Part shown: positions 1 to 12,076 of the stretch, one piece after another | How positions within the stretch are numbered: position 1 is the first letter of the stretch | Layout: each line of letters starts with the position of its first letter | Source of the DNA: Camellia lanceoleosa | Taxonomy: Eukaryota > Streptophyta > Magnoliopsida > Ericales > Theaceae | Direction: 5' to 3' | Assembly (NCBI GenBank): GCA_025200525.1 | Contig: CM045768.1 | Coordinates: 51,034,925-51,098,924 of the forward strand | Length of the DNA stretch: 64,000 bases | Translations under genes and position numbers: made by a program | Notes under the pieces: generated by a model | Seen by the model: only the letters and a program-made list of their open reading frames with translations | The model's database searches: none | What the model was told of the DNA's origin: nothing

Positions 1-712
1 AACCAATCATGTCTTTTTCCAATTTATGGAGTAGAGTTGACAATTCTGGCTGATATCACCTAAAATTAGTGCTTCGAATTTAACAATCTTACCCTTCAAA
101 ACTAACTATAACCAATATATGGTCATAGTTGATATAGTTAATCAATTTTAAATTGACCACTTTTACTTCGAAGAGCAGTTCATGCTAATTTAGTTTAAAA
201 GATAATCCTCTTTTATTAAAACCAACGATTGGTTTTGATGTTTTGAATAGCAATTCTTCTTAAAGAATCCCAAATTTTTGCTTCGAAGGTCGTTATTTTC
301 ATTAATAACCCTCGAACAGGTCTTTAAACCCTTTTAAGTAGACTGATCCTCAAGCATTGTAGCATCTTTAAACATGTAGTATGCTTCGAAGCCGACTTAT
401 GCATTTCGAAGCCGTTGTTGTTTGATTTTTTGGCGCCAAAATCTCATTTTGAAGCCAAATATCTTGTTTCGAAGCTGGCGTCAACATCCGGAATATGCTT
501 TTTTCCTCCAAAACTATCAATATTGGAAGAGACTCCTCGTATTCGTACTTTTAGTACTTAACGACTTATGCAATATATTTTCCAGACACAAAAGCTTTTA
601 AAACCCTCTTGCTTCGTGTTTCTGAAATCACTTGCTCTTTTAACGCATAAACCCTCATCAATCTTTCACTTCTCTTCACTCCCTCCTTTTCTTTTCAAAA
701 AACGTATCATCA
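1..712 (+). promoter_or_regulatory. Presumed 5' flank of the antisense PMD gene, inside Tat-1
   Basis: AT-rich sequence with no credible reading frame. It lies upstream of the start codon at 713 and should hold the promoter and 5' UTR of the antisense gene. The palindrome TTCGAA occurs six times in the first 475 bases (near 73, 167, 282, 385, 405 and 468). A TATA-like string (ATATATTTT) lies near 573. I found no similarity to the Tat-1 LTR at 12,077-12,778, so the missing 3' LTR is probably to the left of base 1. The promoter role is inference from position only. Confidence 0.4.
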
Positions 713-2327
713 ATGGCTTCTTCTTCACCAGAAGTGCCAATCATAGAGCGTGTGAGCTCATCCGTAGCCTTGAAAAGGCTCATTGACGTGGAATGTGAGA
801 AGTACAAGACTGGGAGGAAAAGCGCCATTGACGGGCGTATCTTTGTCCCTCGTCGTCATGAGCAGCAAGACTACGTGCTCGGGCCAATATTCAAGGAGAT
901 CCCTATTGAGCTCCCAGCTCTATATCCTCGTCTGGAAAACCAATGTCTCCTTTATGAAGGTGGTCTCGATTGGAGGAACTGGAGAATCAATCGCCCTCAC
1001 CGATGTTGGCCCACAATGAGACCGGAGTGGCAAGAATGGTATGACCGGGTCATCCCTGCGAGGACACTGGACCTTCAAGAGCTCTGCCTTCTCGATACTC
1101 TCCGACCATCTAGGGTAACTATCTCGGAGGACCCTTTCTTAGTCCCTGCTGCTTTATGTTTTTGGAACCCTATCTTTAATTTCTTTCAATTTAGATATGG
1201 GATGATGGCTCCTACTGTTCTTGACATTTGCCATCTACTAGGAGTATCCCCTATTGGTACCCTCATTACACCAGATTTCCCTGACTTAACAGTCTCTTTC
1301 TCCCTTCCCTCTCTTAACTTATCTTCTGAGGATTTTGTTAAAGTGAGAATAAAAAGAGGGCCCGATGGCGATAGGGAATTCTTTTCCTTCTTGTTATACT
1401 GGCTTTGCAAATTCCTCTTCTACACTTCCTCTCAAAGAATCATGCCTGAATTTGCTCCTCTTACCAAAGCCTTTGTTTTGCAAAAAATGGTAGCCTTAGC
1501 CCCATATATTCTAGGTCATGTATACAGAGTTTGTTCCCTCTTTTGTAAGAAGCCCTTAGATGCTAATCAAGGGGGGGCATTCTGGATCCTTCAGCTTTGG
1601 CTTTTCGCCTATTTTACTGAATTACAATCCAAATGCCTTAAATTTTCTGGGTTACACTCTCTTACCCATGGCATAAGATTGGCCAATGCTTCCCTCTATC
1701 CTTCTACTTTTGCCTTTTATTTTTCTTTCTTCCACCAACTACCAGCTGCCCTTCCTATTCACTGTTTCCGTCCCTTCGAGACCAACATAGGTCCAACTTG
1801 GTTGAGTCACTCCTTAAGTGACAGGCTCTGTGCTTCACCTATTCACAAGGACATATGGACTTCCCTTCTGCTTCCTAGGGAGCTGTTTATCAGGACCACG
1901 AACCCCAGAGCTTATAAATGTATAGCTAAGCCTTATTGCCCTGTTCAGTTTGCTAGACAATTTGGTTTCACACAAGGGGTCCCAATACTTCTCTGCAGCA
2001 ACACCAATCTGAGCCTTACCAGGAGAGACCTGAAGGTTAGGAAGTCAAGGCTGGAGGAGGCAACCTTCAAATTCATAGATGACTTGGCTAGTTTTGAGTA
2101 CACCCCTTTCATTCTTGAAGGTACCGCATTGAAGAGATACCAAAATTGGTGGGAAAGTAATATGGAAATCTATTTAGCCATTTCACCTCAAAACCTACTG
2201 GAGATGTTAGATGTGCCCAAGCCTAAGGGAGCTGAAACTGTCCCTTCTTCCACTGTGCCTCCTACAACCCAGTCCATTCCTGCTACCTCAACTCCTTCAA
2301 AAGCCACTCGGGCTGTTTCAAAGAAAG

Positions 2328-2411
2328 GTATATGCCTTTGTTTTCTCTCCTTCGACTTCCTATACAATGCTGATTTGGTTATTCTTATTTTGTTTCTATT
2401 TTTTTGTGAAG
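2328..2411 (+). other. Intron 1 of the PMD gene
   Basis: Donor AAAG|GTATATG and acceptor TTTGTGAAG|GTGATC enclose a T-rich stretch. Translated, it would add a hydrophobic run rich in L, F and I that is out of character with the lysine-rich linker on both sides. The length of 84 nt keeps the frame, so retention would give a longer protein rather than a truncated one. Confidence 0.7.
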
Positions 2412-3011
2412 GTGATCAGCAGCAAAAGAAGAGAAGACTGCTTGATTCTGAAAAGAAAACAACTGAGGTGCCAGAAGGAAAAGAAGAAGAAGAAAGAGAA
2501 ACAAACCTAGAGCATGAGTCACCATTGACAAAAAGGAAAAAAGTGATTGATTTGTTTCAAGAGGAGACAACCACTAGGGAGGTAGAGAAGGAATTTATTT
2601 TTAGGAAATCCGAATCTCAGTTTGCAGAAGTTGAGAAAAAATCTGAGGAACAGACAATGCCATTTCAAAGAAAGAGGACAAGAAAGATTACTGTCTCTCC
2701 TTCTGACTTTATTGAGGACTCTGATTCCGAGACAATCGCCCAAGCAATAGAAAAGAGAAGGAAAGTGACTGTTTCAACTACTGTCTTGGTTGAAGATCCC
2801 CCTCATGAGGTAGCTGCCAAGGCCGTAGACCAAGAACATTCCAAGGCCATAATTGTCTTTGAAAGGGCTGAGAGGAGACGGCAACAACAAATTTTAAGAG
2901 AGGAAGCTGTTGCTGCCGATGCGTTACAAAGAGAAATGGTAAGAAGGCAACAGACTGCCGAACATTACTCTCTTCGCAGCTCTCCCATCAGTGCCAGTGC
3001 TTCTAGAGCAG

Positions 3012-3093
3012 GTAATTTCTTTCATGCTTCCACTGTTTTGCCTTATCAAATTTTGACGCTAGATCTTGGCCTTATATCTCTTCCTTTTCGCAG
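3012..3093 (+). other. Intron 2 of the PMD gene
   Basis: Donor GCAG|GTAATTTC and acceptor TTTTCGCAG|TGGCAAAC, T-rich, 82 nt. Splicing joins the frame that continues to 4,277. Without splicing, the frame ends at 3,106. Confidence 0.7.
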
Positions 3094-4329
3094 TGGCAAA
3101 CACTGAAGCTATACTTCCAATGGGGACTCCCTAAATTTCAATCGAAGTTAATCAAATGCATAATGTGAAAGCCATTCAGATAACACTTCCACTTCCTAGG
3201 CCCATATTTCATATACCCCCTGTGAGCCCTAACATTCCTGCATCTCTCTTCCTTGGCTTAGACCCATACCTCTCTTTCTTGACCTTCGACCTACTTCAGT
3301 CCAATTCTCCTTCGAGCCTCGCTCCTCCTCCTTTCACAGAAATTCCAACTGCTACTCCATCTCTAATGGCAATTGATTCTCCTTCAGAGGATGCTGGTAG
3401 TTTTCCAACTCATAGTTCATCACCTTTGCTTACTTCCAGCCCCTCTTCACTTGATTCACTGGTGGCTAAGACCATAGAGGCTGCAAAAGATGCTTCGTAC
3501 ATTTCTCCTATCCCCATGCAGTCCTTTACGCCTTCCACCACAACTCTCTCTGCACCCCTCATGTCTATGGATGAGGTAGATGTCTTCGAAGCAAGACTAG
3601 CCAGTCTTTTTGACATACCTTCTACCTCTCCAACATTCAATGTTGAAACTGAGCCACTAGTTTTGGCTGATTCTTTGTTAGAAATTCTCGAGAGTTCTTC
3701 TTCTTCCATCAGTAAGCCTTCTGCACTTTCAATAAACCTGGACACATGTCTGGAATTGCTAGTTTTATTTTCGAGTATTCCTTTCGAGGCTCTACAGAGG
3801 CCTATAATCGGAAATGGATTCCTCCAGTGCTGCAGACTTGTTGAGCAGTCAGGTATGAATGTTTCAAACCATTTATCTCAGGCAGCAGCTACTATCGATT
3901 TTTATATCAGTATTTGCCAGGCTGCCAAGGCTGCGGATGAGAAACTAGCCAGAGATCAGAGTTTCGTCTCCCAAGTACATACCGAAGTATCAACTCTGAA
4001 AGAACAACACTCCTCTGCTTCCCACTTTCGAGCCCAGCTGCTGGAGAAGAAAACCCAACTTGAAGAGGAGTTAGCTGCAGTAAACCAGGCCTTGGTTCGA
4101 ACGGACACTAAATTGCAAATCACCAACCAAGAACTGGCCGATCGCAAAGAAGACATGACTACAGCTATTCAACTAGTTCCCTCACTTAGCAATAGGAAAT
4201 CTATTGTACAAAATCAATTAAGACATTGTAATGAATTTTTGGCCAATTTGTGGCACAATGTACTTAATTCTTTATGAAAGAGTGAATTTTGTCTATCATC
4301 TGAACAGTCTTATGTTTTGTCTTTAATGT

Positions 4330-4875
4330 TTATTTTATTCCTTGTGTTTCCCAAATGGTTGGAAAATAAGGTTTTAAATATCTGCCGTTAATCTTTTTGG
4401 GATGTACATATCCATTCAGATTTCTCAAATGGTATGCTCCAAAAGGCAGAACTCTATGAATTTGGTATGGTCCTTCCAAGTTAGGTGACCATTTGCCAAA
4501 TTTATGGCTCTTAATTCCTATTGGGAGTATTGTTTTCCATACCAAATCACCTTCATCAAAGCCAATGTGTTTGACTTTCTTGTTATAATTCTTGGCTGCT
4601 TTCTTCTTTTGGAAAAGAATGCTATTTAACGCCAAAATTCTGGCTTCGTCTATGCCTTCTAACTCTAAGCACATACTTTGATGGTATTGCTCAGGATCTA
4701 ACTGATCTTGGCATCTTACTCTCAAAGATTTAACATTAATTTCCACAGGTAAAACTGCATCATGCCCATATACTAAAGCATAAGGTGTGACTCGTGCTTG
4801 ATCTTGGGAAGTTCTCAGATGCCCATAAAACATCCAACAAAAGGTTATGCCAATCCCTGGGGTTATCTTCCACAA
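4330..4875 (-). pseudogene. pol: Integrase C-terminus of Tat-1
   Basis: It starts out of frame with the preceding block and picks up at VTPYALVYGHDAVLPVEINV, the usual continuation of a gypsy integrase. It goes on through NYNKKVKHIGFDEGDLVW to GKWSPNLEGPYQI, the GPY/F-type module, and ends ...FPTIWETQGIK. There is no chromodomain after it. The stop at 4,330 faces the stop of the PMD gene 52 bases away. Confidence 0.85.
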
Positions 4876-6364
4876 CCTTTTGTATCCCTTTTTTCAAGGA
4901 CTTGTTGGATGATTCAGCTTGACCATTGGCTTGTGCATAATAAGGTGTGGAATTAACAAGGCTAATTCCAAATTCTGCCACAAAGGACTTCACCATTTTC
5001 CCATCAAACTCAGTCCCATTATCCACAGTTGTGGTTTGTGGGATGCCAAATCTATGGATCAAATCCTTAATGAACCCAATGACCTCTGTTTGGTCTACAG
5101 CCTTGTATGGCTTGGCTTTAACCCACTTAGTGAAGTAGTCAGTAGCCACTAGAATGAAACAATAATGTTTCGAAGAGGGTGGGTGTATTTTTCCCATCAT
5201 ATCCATGGCCCATCCTCTGAATGGCCAAGGCTTCACTACTGCATGTAGGTCAGTTATGGGCACATGCCTTATTGTGCCATGCTTTTGGCATGCCTGGCAA
5301 CCCTTTGCATATTCTATGTAGTCTTTAAGGATAGTTGGCCAATAGTAGGAATGCCTTCGAAGCATCCATCTCATCTTTACACCAGGCTGATGAGCACCAC
5401 AGATGCCTTCATGAACCTCAGCCATAGCTGTTAATGCTTTTTTTGGGCCTAAACATTCCAGCAATAAGCCATCTCCCTCCCTTTTGTAGAGAGCATTGCC
5501 ATAAATCATATATTGCATAGACTGTAATTTGATTTTTCTGCTAGCTTTCGAAGATGGACTATCTAAGTATTGCATTATTGGATGCCTCCAATCTTGTTCT
5601 TGTAAGTCATTATGATTGGCTTCCAAGACCACATTCCTTTTATTCAAAGGTTGTATTAATCTTTGATATGTTGTTTGGCTTATGTCGCTTTGGGTATTAT
5701 CCCTTCTCTTGAAGTTCGAAGCTTTCTGAGCTACGTCATTAGCTCTATTGTTCAAGAATCTTAGAACATGAGTTACATTTGCTATTTGAAACTGGGAAAG
5801 CAGATGTAATGCAACAACATAGTATGGCAAAATACTTATGCTTTGACACTTGAAAGTCCCTTTTACTTGGTTAACCACCAATTGAGAGTCTCCAAATATG
5901 TCAACTGCATGTACTTGTAATCCAATGAGAATTTCTAGTCCCACTATTAAGGCTTCATATTCAGCCTGGTTATTAGAATAGGTGGCTTCATCTACTCTGA
6001 AACCATGTGTAGTTTCTACCCCTTGTGGAGATTTAATCACAACACCAATTCCAATTAAGCCATTGGCTTTCGATCCATAGAACCACATCTGCCATGGCTC
6101 AACACTAGCCATACCAAGTTCCATTATCTCTTGGCTCTCTGTTTGAGATGGATGATCTGCCAGAAAATTGGCTAAAACCTGTCCTTTTACTGCTTTTTGG
6201 GGGACATACTCTAGATGAAATTCTGATAAGGCTAGTATCCACTTACCAATTCTCCCCCTCAACATAGGCCTAGATAACATGTATTTAACCAAATTTGTGG
6301 TTGCAATTACCAGGACAGTTGTGGGTAAAAGATAATATCTTAATTTCATTGCAGCAAAATACAA
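4760..6364 (-). pseudogene. pol: Tat-type second RNase H and integrase core of Tat-1
   Basis: This block of 534 codons holds the end of the first RNase H, the second RNase H and most of the integrase. The second RNase H starts WQMWFYGSKANGLIGIGVVI; the family has D where this copy has Y, so the first catalytic acid is lost. Later motifs (NQAEYEALIVGLEI, FGDSQLVVNQV) are kept. The integrase has a zinc finger (HEGICGAHQPG..., CQACQKHG) and the DDE residues in GWAMDMMG, TTVDNGTEFDG and ANGQAESSNK. A frameshift near 4,830 separates it from the last block. Confidence 0.85.
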
Positions 6365-7050
6365 AGCAAGACATGACTTTTCAAATTTGAATATTTACAT
6401 TCACAAGAATTTAAAAACCTACTAAGGTAATAAATAGCTTGCTCCTTGCCTTCTTCATTGTCTTGGGCCAAAAAAGCTCCCAATGAATCTTCTGCTGTGG
6501 CTATGTACAACTTCAAGGGCTTGTTCCCCTTTGGTGGCATCAGCACTGGAGGGTTGACCAAGTAGGCTTTGATACCTTCGAAAGCAATTTGATGCTCTGC
6601 TGTCCACACGAATTCCTCTTCATCTTTCAACCTTAACAAGGAAGAAAATACTTTAGTTTTCCCTACAGTGTTAGAAATGAACCTTCGAAGAAAGTTAACC
6701 TGTCCAAGGAACCTTTGTAATTCTTTCTTACTTGATGGAGGCCTGGCTTCAATAATGGCTTTAGCTTTATTCTAATCAATCTGTATTCCTTTCTTGTGCA
6801 CTACATAACTCAAGAAGTTTCCAGATGATACACCAAAAGCACACTTAAGAGGGTTAAGTTTCAACTTGAACTTCCTCATTTTTTCAAAAGCTGCTTCTAA
6901 GTGAAACAGATGCTCCTCCATGGATTGGGATTTCACTACAATGTCATCAATATAACACTCTAAATACCCTCCAATGAGATCATGAAAGATAGTATTCATA
7001 GCCCTCTGATATGTAGCCCCAGCATTCTTCAGACCAAATGGCATTTTAAC
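6346..7050 (-). pseudogene. pol: RT catalytic half and first RNase H of Tat-1
   Basis: The same frame resumes at 7,050 with MPFGLKNAGATYQRAM and the catalytic YIDDIVVKS box. A TAG at 6,772-6,774 replaces a likely CAG in ...GIQID-Q-NKAKAI. The frame then runs through the RT-RNase H connection (FLGQVNFLRRFI) to the RNase H block with PPVLMPPKGNKPLKLYIA and AIYYLSRFL. A one-base loss near 6,380 throws it out of frame before the FAAMKLRYY segment, which is found in the next block. Confidence 0.85.
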
Positions 7051-8025
7051 TCATTCGAAGGTGCCAATATTCCCAGGACATCTGAATGCTGTCTTGTGGA
7101 TATCCTCCTCTGCAATGCAGATTTGGTTGTAATCAGAGTGCCCATCCATCATTGATAGAATCTGATGCCCTGCCGAACTGTTTACCAGCAGATCCACTAT
7201 AGGCATAGGGTATTCATCTTTGGGAGTTGCTAGATTTAAGTTTCTAAAATCGATGCATACCCTCATTTTGCCATTCTTCTTAACTACAGGCACAATATTA
7301 GATAGCCATTCAACGTACCTGGCTGTCCTAATAAAACCTGTCTTGAGTAGTCTAAGAATTTCTTCTTTGACCTTCTGAATTACGTCTGGACTCATTTTTC
7401 TTGGTTTCTGTTTGTATGGCTTAAAATTAGGCTTCATAAGGAGCCTATGTTCCACTAATGACCTATCCAATCCTGGTAATTCATTATAGGACCATGCAAA
7501 ACAATCTTTGTATTTCTTCAAAATAACGAACAACTGGTCTCTATCCAGAATATTCAAGCAAGCACTTATATAGGTGGGCTGTTGTATAGAACCTTCCCCT
7601 AAATTTACTTCTTCTAAAGGGTCTTGTGTCTGAGAACTTATTGAAGTTTCTTCCTTGGTTTCTTTGACCTTTGAAGCAACCTTCTTGCTTTGTTCTGCTC
7701 CTAGGTTCCTTAGCTCAACATCTTTGCCCTCCTCCTCATAGACAAAATCTGTCCATAAGGCATCCTCCTCCTGTATTTCCTGGACTTTTGTCTCAATGTC
7801 CAATGCACAGTATTTCCCAACGGTCAAAATTCTGACCTGCTGCTGCTCCTGTTTACAGCCAATTATCATGGCTTCTTTTTCTTGCTCTTGTACTTTCTGG
7901 ACTATAGCTTTTACATCAAATGTTGAGAATTTAATCAGAGCCAAAGACTTGGCTTCTTGTTCTTCATTTCTTTGCCTACAACCAGGCATCATTGTCATCT
8001 TTAACGACAATCTCTTCATCAGCAC
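7051..8025 (-). pseudogene. pol: Reverse transcriptase N-terminal half of Tat-1
   Basis: After a lysine/glutamate-rich connector, the block shows the usual entry to the gypsy RT: CFAWSYNELPGLDRSLVEHRL, then TGFIRTARYVEWLSNIVPVV, KKNGKMRVCIDFRNLN and the SMMDGHSDYNQI region. It stops at 7,051-7,053 with TGA, where the family has tryptophan (GTFE-W-x-x-MPFGLKN). The next block continues in the same frame, so one TGG-to-TGA change explains the break. Confidence 0.85.
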
Positions 8026-8314
8026 TCTTTTGGACTAAGTGCTTCAAGTGTGTTACTTCCTCATCACCATTACTTGGCCGAGCCATCACTTCCTCAAGAT
8101 AATCGACCGTGTCATGCCCTCAATATACAACTTGGCCTCTCGCAAAATCTGACAGCTATAAAGGGTTGAGGATCTCAGACGATCTCCTTCGCTCTCCATT
8201 GCCCAAAGCCATCATGATTTTCTCGATGCAAAGAGGAAGGCACACATTTGTTAGTGTGGATCCAATCTCCCAAGTAGGGCATTGTATTTAGCATTACCGT
8301 CGACACGAAGAATG

Positions 8315-10155
8315 TCACATGCAATCCCTGGTCCCCACACTCAAGTTAATGGGTAAAATCCCTTGAGCCATTTGCTTGTCTCCAGCAAAGCCAGCGATGG
8401 TTGTGCTGGTTGGGATCAACCTGGGATTCTTTTTCCCTAATTTTTTCAAAGAAGATTTCGGTAGTAAGTTCACTGCTACCCCATTATCTATCAGGACCCG
8501 ATTCAATTGTATCCCATCAAAGAAAGCCTTGATATACAAAGGCTTGACATGTTGTGTCATAGAATTCGAAGGATATTCAAAAGGATATAAGAGGTTGATG
8601 CTCACCTCTTCCTGGCCCTCGCATTCAATTTCCATCGGAATAGCCATTTCAGACTCATCCTGTACCATACTCACTTGCGACTCTTCACTAGAGACTGGAA
8701 TAGGATCCATGTCTTGGTCATTTTGGTCCTCCTCTTCAGCCTGGAACTTGTGAGGCAGTATGTGTACCATATTGACTGACACCGAAGGAAATGAGCCAAA
8801 CTGGATACCTGGCTGTGTCTGTCTCCTTTCCTGGCTATCTTGATTAGTGACTTCAGCAGCATCTTCCATGCTGCACTCTGGCACTTCGTTGCTTCCTGAT
8901 TCTTTTGAAGGATCTTTCTCAAGTGGTCCTTCAGCCAGAAATGTTTGCTCAGCCATGAAGGCTTCAAACATTTCTTCCTCTGCCATTTCTTTCTTTTGGC
9001 TTATGCCAATCTCTTCTTCCGTCTCGCTATCACTTTCCATCAGAGCCTTCTCCAACCTTGCTAGGCTGGCCCTCTCCGTGGCCTTTAGTTCAGAATAAAC
9101 CTTGGCCAACTGTTCTCTGCCAACCAATTTGTTCTGTGGATTTGGCTTTGGGGCATGGTCTGGCTTTGGATTCTTCTTTTCATTTGTCTTTACTAGTGAA
9201 GAACTCGCTCCACTTTCTTTCAGATCTTGCTGGTACTGGGTGTACCTACGCTGAATTTTCCTCCTCTGTGACCTTGAAATAACTGGGACCATATCTGGTT
9301 CTTTTGTCTTTGGGTGTTTAAGCAATACCCAATTGTTTGGAGCCACCAATGGAGGCTTGACCATCTTGCCTTGGTTTCCGACATCCCATTGGGCAGGCAC
9401 TTCCCTAGGCTTGTTCTGCATTACAAACCAATCTGGTACCCTAGGTACCCATGAACTTATTGACTCAGATATTGAACTGCTTTTTTCAACCTTTGAAGCC
9501 AACTTTAAAGCTGGCTGTGAAGGTAAGTATTTGGCTCTGACCTTATGTTTTGAGCCTGATTCAGACCTTCGATGCAGATAGCCACTTTCTGTCCTACGCG
9601 AGGTGGGTCTAGGGGGCCAATCCCTGGCTTTAATCCCATGAAATGAGTCTCTCTCCAATCTTCTCTCAGAATGACGACTCTCCATTCTATAATAGTTAGG
9701 TGGCCTAGATTTATGTAAGGGTCTCTTGCCTTTAGCATGCATTCTGTCCATTGCAAGCTCAACCACTAGTGGTCGTTGCCTATCACTAGCCGGATACGGC
9801 CTTTTGTTGTAAGCGTTGGTTGATTTAGGACGTCTCTGAACATCCCTGTAGTATTGCTTCCTATCAATTGGAAGCCCCTTCAACCATTTATAACTCAACC
9901 GCACTGACACATCCTTCTGACATACCGCTTCAAGGAATCATCATTCAGTGCTTCTTCATCAGAGTGTTCCTTCTGGTGTGGGAAACCTTGTTCAATGGCT
10001 GGTGGGTTTCCAGTGTCCTTCTTGGTAGTTGTCTGGTTGGGAATATGCATCTGCACATTGACCTCTTCCAACTCTTGTAGAGATAGATTCTGGAAGTTTG
10101 GTACAACCACAATAGTTGTTTTCTCCAACTTCGAAACGGGTTTGTCAATCCCCAT
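8315..10155 (-). pseudogene. Gag C-terminus and aspartic protease of Tat-1
   Basis: A long open block (9,910-8,315, 531 codons) follows a short frame at 10,155-9,895. It is basic and polar for about 300 residues, then acidic, and ends in a retropepsin-like fold. The active-site region reads VLIDNGVAVNLLPKSSL, with the aspartate in D-N-G where many retropepsins have D-T/S-G; the asparagine form is common in plant gypsy proteases. The frame is lost near 8,320-8,340, where a shift is needed to reach the conserved ...KYNALLGR protease end. Confidence 0.75.
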
Positions 10156-10447
10156 GACCTTTTCTCGCTTTTGGCCGAAATTTCAAACTCCCTTTCCAAA
10201 TTTGCTCTTGGATCCTGTCTCGAAAAACAATGCAGTTTTTAGTCGAGTGAGACCAAGAGTTATGCTATTTACAATATGCTTTTCCCTTAAGTTCACCTGG
10301 AGATGGCAGTTTTACTCCTTTAGGTAACTTAAGGAAGTTGGCCGCAAGCAAATGATCAAAGATGTCATCTGCTTTTGTTAAATCGAAAGAGTATTTTCTA
10401 TGAAAGTCTTTCTTTTAAACCGCCGTCAATTGTTGTATCCTTATGAA

Positions 10448-12010
10448 TTAATGCTTCACAGACATGTTCTTTGCCCACAATCTCAGATCGATCTCATAAT
10501 TAGGATCTCTATAATATGTCTTGTACGACGCATTATTTAGATCTTGTTCCTCCTCTAGTAATGCTTCGTATCTAGACACCTTATAGGTCAGTTCCATCAA
10601 ATCTCTGAATTCAGTTGAGTCAAACTTCTTTCGAAGCCTGAACTCTAGGCCGTTTTGAGCCAATCTTACAAATTCTGATTCTGGCAAGATGACTCTACAT
10701 TTATTTCAAGCCCTTTTAAATCTGGCAATAAACTGAGTAGCCTTTTCTTCAGGCCTTTGACTCAATCTAACCAAGTTTGCCATAGAAACCTCTGGCTCTG
10801 ATTGGAAGAATTGGGCATGAAATGCCTCTTCCATTTGTTGCCAATTTTGAATAGAGCCAGGTGTAAGGTTGATGTACCATACAAACGCTCCTCCAGTTAG
10901 AGAATTTGGAAATAATCTTAGTTTCATAAAGTCATGATTAGTAAATTCACCGCATTGAGCAGCAAACCTAGCAATATGCTCTATTGTTGATTGATTTCCA
11001 GTTCCATAGAAACGGGTAAAATCTGGTATCTTGAACCCCCTTGGGTATTCATGTACCCTATCTACCCATTCTGGGTATGGTTTTCTATATACAGGAGTCT
11101 GGATCCCCCGACCTATCGGTCCACACATCTCCCTAATAATATCAGCAATTTGGTCCCTAGGAACCATATTTTATGCCTGTTGAACCATTACTGGAGGGAT
11201 AAACACGGGATTTGGTGGACAAACTTGTGCTTGCGGTCTTTTTGGTCCATAAGGTGGTATATTTGGGACTGGTTGCCCCTGTGGTGCAGGTTGCTGTTGG
11301 GGGTGTGGGTAACCCCTTTGAGCCTGTCCTACGAAAGGTGCTGGGACAAGTGTTGTGTCCCTTACATTTGCAGGCTAACCTTCCAACCCTCCGGGTATAA
11401 ATTCGAATAAGGGATTATTATACCCCCTAGTGCCAAGTATGGCTTCGAACATGGGGTTTGTAGCCATTCTTACGCCAGTTTCTTATACTTGGCCAGATCC
11501 ACCAACTTGTATGGTTTCATTGTTAAGTACTGAGGCATTTTGGCCTGCTATAGGCCTCGAAATGGGTTCGTACCAAGACTGAGGTGATGGTCTTTCATAG
11601 CTTTGGTTACTAGTTTGACCATTAAAATGTCCATTAACTTGCATAGGATGTTTGTCTCTAGCCAATCTTTGCTGAGAGACATTTAAAACTTCCTCTGTGT
11701 GTCTTGTGTTTGTTGGTTGGTGGTTATTCATTCGATCCAAAAAGGATGTTGCCCACCTTTCCATTGTGTTCATCAATTGTTGTCCCATAGCATCTACTAA
11801 GCCATCCCATGGATTGGTTGGCTGAATAGATGGAACAGTGGATGGTCCAATTCCTTGGCTTCGTCCAATATTATAAACATATGGTTCTTGTCCCGAAGTA
11901 CTAGTCTGTTCGACCATAGGTTTGGATAACATGGGAGTTTCCAAATGATGTGTTACCACATTATCCTCTGGATTAGGTATTTCTACCTCTCCTTCTACGC
12001 CTTCTTTCAA
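10448..12010 (-). pseudogene. gag: gag of Tat-1 (broken)
   Basis: Three blocks in succession. 12,010-11,483 is a polar N-terminal region starting MKEGVEGEVEIPNPEDN. The middle is a proline/glutamine-rich linker with stops. 11,167-10,706 holds the retrotransposon gag core, with WVDRVHEYPRGFKIPDF and FPNSLTGGAFVWYINLTPGSI, followed by a C-terminal block to 10,448 with a QNGLEFRLRKKFDSTEF motif. Stops separate the blocks, so no full Gag could be made. The start at 12,010 was chosen as the first ATG after the primer site. Confidence 0.75.
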
Positions 12011-12054
12011 GCGTTCATTTTCTCCCGCTGCCTTCGCTCAGCCATTTTAATTAG

Positions 12055-12070
12055 TCCCAGGCGTGCCAAA
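12055..12070 (-). other. Likely primer binding site of Tat-1
   Basis: TTTGGCACGCCTGGGA on the minus strand, six bases after the inferred LTR end. It resembles the TTTGGCGCC... primer sites of Tat elements but is not identical to them. The tRNA is not identified. Confidence 0.45.
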
Positions 12071-12076
12071 AATATA

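Larger units (their letters stand above)
713..4277 (+). pseudogene. Antisense plant-mobile-domain (aminotransferase-like) gene carried by Tat-1; one internal stop
   Basis: The N-terminal ~500 residues have the look of the plant mobile domain (PMD, also annotated 'aminotransferase-like'), with a DxxxLxxLLGVSP-type core (LDICHLLGVSPIGTLI, about residues 175-190). A lysine/glutamate-rich linker and a C-terminal coiled coil (LEKKTQLEEELAAVNQAL) follow. Two short introns are visible: 2328-2411 (84 nt) and 3012-3093 (82 nt), both GT-AG. Intron 1 is a multiple of three without stops, so the frame reads through it. After splicing, the frame is open to 4,277 (1,133 codons) except for one TAA at 3132-3134, probably a decayed CAA. 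It ends 52 bases from the end of the convergent pol. PMD proteins are known in plants both as host silencing-related genes and as TE passengers. Assigning this copy to Tat-1 is inference from position. Confidence 0.75.

Noticed and set aside
1..712. Possible 3' LTR of Tat-1
   Set aside because: I found no similarity to the LTR at 12,077-12,778 in either orientation; treated as promoter flank of the antisense gene.
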